Below are positions 58,246 to 64,000 of a stretch of 64,000 bases of DNA, piece after piece. Both the position numbers and the translations under genes were made by a program. The DNA comes from Flavobacterium microcysteis (GTDB lineage: Bacteria > Bacteroidota > Bacteroidia > Flavobacteriales > Flavobacteriaceae): assembly GCF_006385255.1 (NCBI RefSeq), contig NZ_VFJE01000046.1:1-64000 (forward strand), read 5' to 3'. Every line of letters starts with the position of its first letter. The stretch's first letter is position 1. The notes beneath the pieces were generated by a model. The model was not told the origin of the DNA and did no database searches. It saw only the letters and a program-made list of their open reading frames with translations.

Positions 58246-58253
58246 TATATTTG
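58246..58253 (+). promoter_or_regulatory. -7 box for the lipoprotein/paralog unit
   Basis: TATATTTG is an exact TAnnTTTG match, 42 nt before the ATG at 58296. No TTG at the usual distance was found. Confidence 0.5.
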
Positions 58254-58295
58254 TAATTATACAAGCCCAACGGATTTAATAAAAGCCAAATAATC

Positions 58296-59684
58296 ATGAG
58301 ACGAAAGTTTAAACACCTTTCTCATTTTCTTTCCACAGGAATATTTCTGTTCCTGGGTTGCCAGACTGAAGAAATACCAGTAACAGAAGACAGACAAAAG
58401 CCTATCCGAGGTGCCACAAAAGTATCTTTTTCAACATTCAAACAACTGACTGGGCTTTCCGATTTCAACACAATTTTCACGCTTCCCAAAAGCAATAGCC
58501 TGTCGACAAGACGCACTAATGAAAGTTATGCTCCTGAAGATTTTATTGTGGATACTGACCAAATCATCCAGACCGTATCAGGCGGAAAAACTTCTTATGC
58601 TTTTCTAATGACTCCCAAGAATGGAGAAAAGGAAGATAGTCGGTTCTATCTTATCATATATGACAAGCAAGGAAACTGGTTGGATATGGTTATCGAATCG
58701 GATATCTTTGTAGATGCTGATGGGAATCCAAATGAAACCGGCTTCCGTGAAATTTATGCGAGCGCTGCCAGAGGAACGGGATGCACAACGGTTTTCACAT
58801 GGGTTATTAAATGCAATCGTAAAGGCAAATGTGCCGATGGCGTGTGTGATCGATGTTCCATATGTCTCAAAGCAGGCAGCGAGAGAATCTGCGGAAATGA
58901 CAAGGAAGACTATCTCGACAGCGGATGGACAAAACCGCTACAGCCAGACACTGGTGGCGGTGGAGGTAATCCAAATCCCGAAACAGATTCCAATGAAGAA
59001 ACGGTCGTGAATCTGCCCATATTGACTCTTAACCCGAGAAACAACCCGTGCAAGGACTTAAAAGATAAGTCTGAGAATATTTCATTTAAAGAGAAAATGG
59101 AAGAACTTAGAGGAAAAGCCGGCACACAAAATTTTGAATCGGCTTATGCCATGTATCAAAATCCGGCAGACGGGTTATCTTTTTCTCCGGAAGCTACAGG
59201 AACTGCAGAAAACTTAGACGTTCAACTTGTGCTGAATGCTTCTTCTACTCAAACACTTACCAATGCAATTGGTTTTATTCATTGCCATTTAGATAATGGA
59301 ACCACATTTAAGGTATTTTCTTTTACTGATATGATTGCATTGGCCTATGTTGCCAGCGTCTCTACCCGCCCTACCTCTGAATTGGGTATATTTGTGACTA
59401 CAGCAAGCGGTACTTTTGCTTTAAAAGTTAATGATAGGATTTCTCTTAAGAATAATCTATTATGGATGCAGATGGCTCAAAAGAGTTATGAGACCGATTT
59501 TGCAGAAGAAGTTAAGATGGATGATTCCATTGATAAACAGACTTTAGGACTGTTAAGATTTATGAAAAAAGCATTCAAAGACAGAATGCTAGGTATTGAC
59601 TTATATAAGCAGAATTCTGATGAAATTTGGGAAAAACTAGAACTGAGTAATAATGAACAGACGGTGAAATCTAAAAAATGCTGA
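58296..59684 (+). CDS. Predicted surface lipoprotein with JAMM/MPN+-like metalloprotease motif
   Basis: 462 residues. The lipobox LFLGC puts the lipidated cysteine at C22. The next residues QTEE resemble the export signal (Gln-x-acidic-acidic) that sends some Bacteroidetes lipoproteins to the cell surface. A second region (163-199) has seven cysteines in 37 residues. A Gly/Asn/Pro linker (219-230) follows. The C-terminal part holds H329-C-H331, ten residues, then S342-x-x-D345, the JAMM metal-site pattern; E281 is a candidate for the upstream catalytic Glu. Activity is unproven. Its end overlaps the next gene by 7 nt. No named family was recognised. Confidence 0.65.
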   Translation: MRRKFKHLSHFLSTGIFLFLGCQTEEIPVTEDRQKPIRGATKVSFSTFKQLTGLSDFNTIFTLPKSNSLSTRRTNESYAPEDFIVDTDQIIQTVSGGKTSYAFLMTPKNGEKEDSRFYLIIYDKQGNWLDMVIESDIFVDADGNPNETGFREIYASAARGTGCTTVFTWVIKCNRKGKCADGVCDRCSICLKAGSERICGNDKEDYLDSGWTKPLQPDTGGGGGNPNPETDSNEETVVNLPILTLNPRNNPCKDLKDKSENISFKEKMEELRGKAGTQNFESAYAMYQNPADGLSFSPEATGTAENLDVQLVLNASSTQTLTNAIGFIHCHLDNGTTFKVFSFTDMIALAYVASVSTRPTSELGIFVTTASGTFALKVNDRISLKNNLLWMQMAQKSYETDFAEEVKMDDSIDKQTLGLLRFMKKAFKDRMLGIDLYKQNSDEIWEKLELSNNEQTVKSKKC

Positions 59685-60289
59685 CAATGAAAAACTCTAT
59701 AATCATACTGCTTTTAACGATATGCCAAAATCTTGATTCACAGGAACTTCCTGTGTTATCGACTACTTCATTATACAATGAAGAACAACAATTCGACCAT
59801 ATTGATAGTGGTAATTATGCTAAGGATACACATAACGAGCGTGATCAATACGTAGGTCTATGGCAATATAACCAAAATGGGATATTGTTTATACTAAAGA
59901 TTGAAAAAATGGATAAGATGATTAACAAGAGAGAGTTTCCTGGTTTTCAGGCTCATTATAATTATTTCGATCGACTAGTATTAAGATACCGCCTTGTCAA
60001 AAACAATGTTCTCCTTTTTGACAACTTAAACGAAAGCGATATTGATCCTATTGCTAACTATGCAACAAAACTTGGTTTCCGTAATTATGCGAGCGGCAGG
60101 ATATGGGACCGTACCAGAAATGTGAGAGGATCACACACAATCACCCGACTAGATACTAATCCTCCAAAAATAATTTTTAATTTGGGAAGATCTAATAATA
60201 CTCTTTTGAATGAACACTCTTTCTATAATGACGGCCAGCCTCTTTATAGCATTCCTGCAGATGGAGTAGAAATGATCAAGATTAATTAA
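59678..60289 (+). CDS. Secreted hypothetical protein, paralog 1 (DUF6705-like)
   Basis: 203 residues, or 200 if the ATG at 59687 is used, which gives a cleaner signal peptide (KNSIIILLLTICQNLDSQ). The mature part starts ELPVLSTTSLYN and contains a DTHNERDQYVG motif and a beta-rich body, ending in VEMIKIN. By memory it is like DUF6705 proteins, but this cannot be checked here. It overlaps the lipoprotein gene by 7 nt and is followed by a paralog about 70% identical by eye. It may function with the lipoprotein; that is inferred from coupling. Confidence 0.7.
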   Translation: MLTMKNSIIILLLTICQNLDSQELPVLSTTSLYNEEQQFDHIDSGNYAKDTHNERDQYVGLWQYNQNGILFILKIEKMDKMINKREFPGFQAHYNYFDRLVLRYRLVKNNVLLFDNLNESDIDPIANYATKLGFRNYASGRIWDRTRNVRGSHTITRLDTNPPKIIFNLGRSNNTLLNEHSFYNDGQPLYSIPADGVEMIKIN

Positions 60290-60339
60290 ATGGATTTTTA
60301 CTCTAAGCATTTGAAAGCGAAAACTGTCAAATCTAAAAA

Positions 60340-60966
60340 ATGCTGACCATGAAAACATTCCTCATGAAAACATTCATAACGATGTCTCTTTTTGCGATAA
60401 GCTATAATCTTGCCTCACAAGAACTGCCTGTGCTTTCAACTACTTCTCTGTACAACGTAGAGCAACGATTTGACCATCCTGAGAACGGCAATTATGCCAA
60501 AGACACCCATAATGAACGTGATCAATACGTAGGCCCATGGGAATATAGTCAGAATGGTATACTTTTCCAACTAAAAATCGAAAAGATGGATCAAGTAATC
60601 AATAAGATTGAAGTTCCTGGTTTTGAGACAAGATATAATTATTCTGACCAATTAACATTGAGATATCGCCTTATAAAAAATAACATCTTGCTTTTTGATA
60701 ATCTAGAAGGAAGTGATGTTGATCCTATTGCTAATTATGCCATAAAACTAAGCTCTTATAATTTTGCAGATGGCAGAATATGGGATTATACAAGAAATGT
60801 AAGGGGTTCGCATACTATTACTCGGCTGAATACAAATCCTCCAAAAATAATCTTCAATCTGGAAAGGTTTGATTATACTAAACTTAATGATTCTTCTTTT
60901 TATCAGGATGGACAGCCTTTGTTTAGCATCCCTCAAAACGGAATAGAGATGGTAAAAATTGATTAA
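60340..60966 (+). CDS. Secreted hypothetical protein, paralog 2 (DUF6705-like)
   Basis: 208 residues. Several Met codons near the start make the exact N-terminus uncertain (60340, 60349 and 60358 are all in frame); the signal peptide ends near NLASQ. The mature part aligns end to end with paralog 1, with identical blocks such as NYAKDTHNERDQYVG and TRNVRGSHTITRL. Most changes are conservative, so both copies are probably functional. The 50-nt gap upstream includes a remnant of the lipoprotein gene's 3' end (see findings). Confidence 0.7.
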   Translation: MLTMKTFLMKTFITMSLFAISYNLASQELPVLSTTSLYNVEQRFDHPENGNYAKDTHNERDQYVGPWEYSQNGILFQLKIEKMDQVINKIEVPGFETRYNYSDQLTLRYRLIKNNILLFDNLEGSDVDPIANYAIKLSSYNFADGRIWDYTRNVRGSHTITRLNTNPPKIIFNLERFDYTKLNDSSFYQDGQPLFSIPQNGIEMVKID

Positions 60967-60999
60967 GAACAAAATATTCAAGCAATCTTTATACTATAA

Positions 61000-61034
61000 A
61001 AAAAGGCTTTCTCAAATTAGAGAAAGCCTTTTTG
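61000..61034. terminator. Bidirectional terminator between paralog 2 and mazG
   Basis: A 14-bp perfect stem (61000-61013 with 61020-61033) with a 6-nt loop has A/T tracts on both sides. It serves the plus-strand paralog unit and the minus-strand mazG, whose stop is at 61037. Confidence 0.92.
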
Positions 61035-61036
61035 TT

Positions 61037-61810
61037 TTATAGCTTCTTGGCTTCATTCCAAAAGACATCCATTTCTGCCAATGTCATTTCAGATAATTGT
61101 TTGCCTAGTTCGCCCGCTTTATTTTCAAGATATTGAAATCTCTTGATGAATTTTTTATTCGTTCTTTCCAAAGCATCTTCTGGATTGACTTTCAAGAATC
61201 GGGCATAATTGATCATAGAAAACATAACATCTCCAAATTCCGCTTCGATTTTATCCTGATCTCCATTTTTGATTTCTTCCTGAAATTCCTGGATTTCCTC
61301 CTCTACTTTATCCCAAACCTGATGTGGTTCTTCCCAATCAAATCCAACGCCTTTTACTTTATCCTGAATCCTACTTGCTTTTACAAGCGCCGGAAGGCTT
61401 TTAGGAACACCTTCCAAAACCGATTTTTTCCCTTCTTTTAATTTCAGCTTTTCCCAATTCTGTTTGACATCTTCCTCGTTTTCGACCACCACATCTCCAT
61501 ATATGTGCGGATGACGGTAAATCAACTTTTCACATATCTCATTACAAACATCAGCAATATCGAAATCATTGGTTTCACTTCCTATTTTGGCATAAAAAAC
61601 AATATGCAGCAAAACATCTCCCAATTCTTTTTTAACTTCCTGTAGGTTGTTATCCAGAATTGCATCACCCAATTCGTAGGTTTCTTCAATGGTAAGATGT
61701 CGTAAAGTCTGTAATGTCTGTTTTTTATCCCAAGGACATTTTTCACGCAGATCGTCCATAATATCCAACAATCTACCAAAGGCATCGAGTTTTTGCTGTC
61801 TTGTATTCAT
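61037..61810 (-). CDS. mazG: Nucleoside triphosphate pyrophosphohydrolase MazG
   Basis: Hydrolyses NTPs and dNTPs to the monophosphate plus pyrophosphate, a house-cleaning role also linked to (p)ppGpp levels. The 257-residue double-domain form has a metal-binding EETYELGDAI helix and KKELGDVLLHIVFYAK in the first MazG domain, and EEEIQEFQEEI and EAEFGDVMFSMINYAR in the second. The start is set at 61810 (MNTRQQ); an upstream in-frame start at 61846 would add a hydrophobic stretch not seen in the family and run into the repeat at 61841. Confidence 0.93.
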   Translation of the reverse strand: MNTRQQKLDAFGRLLDIMDDLREKCPWDKKQTLQTLRHLTIEETYELGDAILDNNLQEVKKELGDVLLHIVFYAKIGSETNDFDIADVCNEICEKLIYRHPHIYGDVVVENEEDVKQNWEKLKLKEGKKSVLEGVPKSLPALVKASRIQDKVKGVGFDWEEPHQVWDKVEEEIQEFQEEIKNGDQDKIEAEFGDVMFSMINYARFLKVNPEDALERTNKKFIKRFQYLENKAGELGKQLSEMTLAEMDVFWNEAKKL

Positions 61811-61840
61811 AGGAAAGGTTTTTATAAAAGTAAAAAAAAT

Positions 61841-61909
61841 AGCCACAGATTAGAGGATTTTCACAGATTTTGGACTATCCTATCTGCGCTAATCTTTTAA
61901 TCTATGGCT
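61841..61909. repeat. Imperfect long inverted repeat upstream of mazG
   Basis: Arms AGCCACAGATTA (61841-61852) and TAATCTATGGCT (61898-61909) pair with one mismatch, and pairing continues inward with gaps over about 30 bp per arm. It lies between the pepD stop and mazG start. It resembles dispersed 'cacagatt' repeats of flavobacteria; that is from memory. Confidence 0.6.
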
Positions 61910-61928
61910 TAAAATTGTATAGAAATTA

Positions 61929-63395
61929 TTAATTCTTGCTTGGAATATTTTTCAGGATTTCCAGAACAAATTTCCAATATTTTTGAGCCGAAGCAATATT
62001 TGCTCTCTCATCCGGAGAATGCGCTCCTTTGATGGTAGGTCCAAAAGAAATCATATCCATTTCCGGATAATTGGTTCCTAATATTCCGCACTCCAATCCC
62101 GCATGGCAAGCTACAACGTTTGGCTTGCTTCCGTTTTGCTTCTCATAGATTCCTGTCAATACATCAAGGATTTCTGATTTTGCATTAGGAGTCCATCCTG
62201 GATAAGAACCTGTAAATTCAACTTCGCAGCCCATTAGTTCAAATGCGGAACGCAAAGCGTTTGCCAAGTCCATTTTTGAAGATTCTACAGACGAACGTGT
62301 CAAGCATTGTACCGATAATTTTCCTTCGCCTACAATAACTTTTGCAATATTGTTAGATGTTTCAACTAAATCATCGAAATCAGCACTCATTCTATAAACA
62401 CCGTTATGAGCAGTATACATTGCTCTTACGAAATAGAATTGTGCAATAGAAGGCATTACTTTCGTTGGAACAGTTTCTAGTTTTTCAAACACGATTTCCA
62501 GATTTGGTTCCATTGTCTTGAATTCGGTCTTGATTTCATTTACAATTTCCTGCATGTCAAAAACAAATGCTTCATCATAAACTTTAGCGATAATCACTTT
62601 AGCAACGCTTTCACGAGGAATTGCGTTTCTAAGGCTTCCACCTTTGATTTCGGAAATCTGCAAACCAAAATTATCAAAACCATCAAATAACAAACGGTTC
62701 ATGATTTTATTCGCATTACCCAAGCCTTTGTTGATATCCATTCCAGAGTGTCCACCATTAAGGCCTTTAACCGTAATGGCATATCCAACTGATCCTTCTG
62801 GTGTATCTTCTTCATCGTATTCAGCTGTTGCTGTCACATCAATTCCACCAGCGCAACCAATGTCAATTTCATCGTCCTCTTCTGTATCCAGATTCAACAG
62901 GATTTCACCATTAAGCAGGCCTCCTTTTAAGCCCATTGCTCCAGTCATTCCTGTTTCTTCATCAATCGTAAACAAAGCTTCGATTGCCGGATGAGGAATA
63001 TCTGTAGATTCTAAAATAGCCATTATGGTAGCAACACCAAGACCATTATCAGCTCCAAGTGTAGTTCCTTTAGCACGAACCCAGCCATTATCTACATACA
63101 TTTCAATACCTTGAGTATCGAAATCAAAAACGGTATCGTTGTTTTTTTGGTGTACCATATCTAAATGCGATTGCATAACGATGGTCTTCCTATTTTCCAT
63201 ACCAGCAGTTGCCGGTTTTTTGATAATCACATTCCCTACTTCGTCTTCGATAGTTTCAAGACCAAGTTTTTTACCGAAATCTTTCATGAAAGCGATAACT
63301 CTTTCTTCTTTTTTTGAAGGACGAGGTACAGCATTCAAGTCGGCGAATTTATTCCAAAGTGCTTTTGGCTCAAGGTTTCTTATTTCCTGACTCAT
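61929..63395 (-). CDS. pepD: Aminoacyl-histidine dipeptidase (cytosolic non-specific dipeptidase)
   Basis: M20 family zinc dipeptidase that releases amino acids from dipeptides such as carnosine-type substrates. The 488 residues have the metal ligands in SHLDMV, GADNGLGVA, DEETGMTGA and the C-terminal CHAGLECGILG. The GLNGGHSGMDI motif is the dimerisation/lid region. The length equals E. coli PepD. It is probably separate from mazG, which lies downstream across the inverted repeat. Confidence 0.95.
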   Translation of the reverse strand: MSQEIRNLEPKALWNKFADLNAVPRPSKKEERVIAFMKDFGKKLGLETIEDEVGNVIIKKPATAGMENRKTIVMQSHLDMVHQKNNDTVFDFDTQGIEMYVDNGWVRAKGTTLGADNGLGVATIMAILESTDIPHPAIEALFTIDEETGMTGAMGLKGGLLNGEILLNLDTEEDDEIDIGCAGGIDVTATAEYDEEDTPEGSVGYAITVKGLNGGHSGMDINKGLGNANKIMNRLLFDGFDNFGLQISEIKGGSLRNAIPRESVAKVIIAKVYDEAFVFDMQEIVNEIKTEFKTMEPNLEIVFEKLETVPTKVMPSIAQFYFVRAMYTAHNGVYRMSADFDDLVETSNNIAKVIVGEGKLSVQCLTRSSVESSKMDLANALRSAFELMGCEVEFTGSYPGWTPNAKSEILDVLTGIYEKQNGSKPNVVACHAGLECGILGTNYPEMDMISFGPTIKGAHSPDERANIASAQKYWKFVLEILKNIPSKN

Positions 63396-63454
63396 TATTT
63401 ATTTTGAATTTAGTGTATCACAAAGTTACAAAATCCTCTAGGCTAAGATTGGTC

Positions 63455-63712
63455 TTAAAGGATATGTTTTTCAAATATTTTTTTGGCTTTTTTTACGGAC
63501 ACCTCTTTTTTCCAGACATCTTTTGGCTGTATACAAACGACCGGTGCTTTTTTACACATTCCCTGGCAGTCCATTTTTGAGACGCAAACCTTGTCTTCCA
63601 GACCAAACTCAATGATCTTATTTTTGAGGTAATCTTTCGGGTCTTTGTTGTACTTACCGCACTTTTTTCCATTACAGAAAAAAATTATCTTCTCATCATT
63701 TTTCTTTTTCAT
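63455..63712 (-). CDS. Thioredoxin-like [2Fe-2S] ferredoxin
   Basis: 85 residues with a basic N-terminus (KKKNDEK). Cysteines are arranged as FFCNGKKCG and MDCQGMCKKAP, the four-Cys pattern of the thioredoxin-like [2Fe-2S] ferredoxins (NuoE C-terminal-like), together with KVCVSK. The PVVCIQPKDVWKK strand completes the fold. It probably carries one [2Fe-2S] cluster; the electron partner is unknown. It lies upstream of pepD on the same strand with a 59-nt gap. Confidence 0.85.
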   Translation of the reverse strand: MKKKNDEKIIFFCNGKKCGKYNKDPKDYLKNKIIEFGLEDKVCVSKMDCQGMCKKAPVVCIQPKDVWKKEVSVKKAKKIFEKHIL

Positions 63713-63875
63713 AAACCATCAAAGTAAGCTCTTGATTTTGCGTTAAAACCTACTGCAATTTTACGACTTATTATTCTTTCCTGATGAGTCCTGGGTATTA
63801 ATTTTTGCCTAAAATTTGACTTCTAAAAAACTTTAAATTGTTCTGTCGTATATTTACGCAAACAAACATTCTATT

Positions 63876-64000
63876 ATGAAGAAATCGAAAATTATTTGGA
63901 GCATTTTTTTTGTGGTTCAGATAATTATGCTCAAGATAGTGTCTTTCTTTCCTGAAGTCATTGAAAAATACTACAGCAATGGCTTCTATCTGAGTGTTTC
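63876..64000 (+). CDS. DUF3810 membrane protein, N-terminal part (truncated by window edge)
   Basis: The ATG at 63876 opens a frame running off the right edge. The visible 41 residues start KKSKIIWSIFFVVQIIMLKI, a membrane helix, then the FFPEVIEKYYSNGFY loop that I recognise as the start of DUF3810 proteins. Members are Bacteroidetes/Firmicutes membrane proteins of unestablished function. It is divergent from the ferredoxin gene. Confidence 0.7.
   Translation, partial: MKKSKIIWSIFFVVQIIMLKIVSFFPEVIEKYYSNGFYLSV

Overview
The window looks like chromosomal DNA of a Bacteroidetes bacterium of the Flavobacterium type. The evidence is AT-rich DNA, a fused SecD-SecF, a protein with a gliding/type IX secretion (T9SS) type-B C-terminal domain, a large Ig-like-repeat adhesin, DUF349 and OstA-like proteins, and repeated promoter elements of the form TAnnTTTG, the flavobacterial -7 box. 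Genus is an inference; no rRNA or tRNA gene was found.

Layout. 1-2680 (minus): start of a giant secreted repeat adhesin that runs off the left edge. 2.8-6.4 kb (plus): folE, cysS, yidD, lgt. 6.7-20.3 kb (minus): secDF, mdh, gyrB, asnB, a Gre-type factor, and an outer-membrane barrel paired with a large TPR protein. 20.6-31.5 kb: ftsE translationally coupled to a glycosyltransferase, then an AT-rich surface-polysaccharide island with repeated strand changes. The island holds GT2, GT4 and GT-C enzymes, a Wzx flippase, and FdtA/FdtB-type enzymes plus a GNAT acyltransferase for a 3-amino-3,6-dideoxyhexose. 31.7-33.5 kb: a T9SS-exported protein. 33.5-35.0 kb (minus): TRIC-type channel and RDD protein. 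35.0-41.3 kb (plus): a compact MoxR operon (SpoIIM-like, membrane protein, DUF4129, DUF4350, MoxR ATPase, DUF58). 41.4-57.1 kb (plus): TrmH-type methyltransferase, serine hydrolase, Rel/SpoT, Fur-family regulator, purA, OstA-like protein, class III aminotransferase, TPR protein, aroE, DUF349 protein. 57.2-61.0 kb (plus): accessory genes, namely two small proteins, a predicted surface lipoprotein with a JAMM-like metalloprotease motif, and two tandem paralogous secreted proteins. 61.0-63.7 kb (minus): mazG, pepD, a thioredoxin-like ferredoxin. 63876-64000 (plus): start of a DUF3810 gene.

Most genes are housekeeping. The less ordinary material is: (a) the 58.3-61.0 kb lipoprotein/paralog module, whose second paralog carries a copy of the end of the lipoprotein gene; (b) intergenic arrays of degenerate 7-bp units in strict 7-bp phase (GATTTNN and ACTATCA-like) at 15.5, 34.1 and 41.3 kb; (c) genes whose -7 box lies only 4-6 nt before the start codon, suggesting leaderless mRNAs; (d) compositional mosaicism inside the adhesin repeats; (e) the rearranged polysaccharide island. 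No CRISPR array, insertion sequence, prophage or complete defence system was seen.
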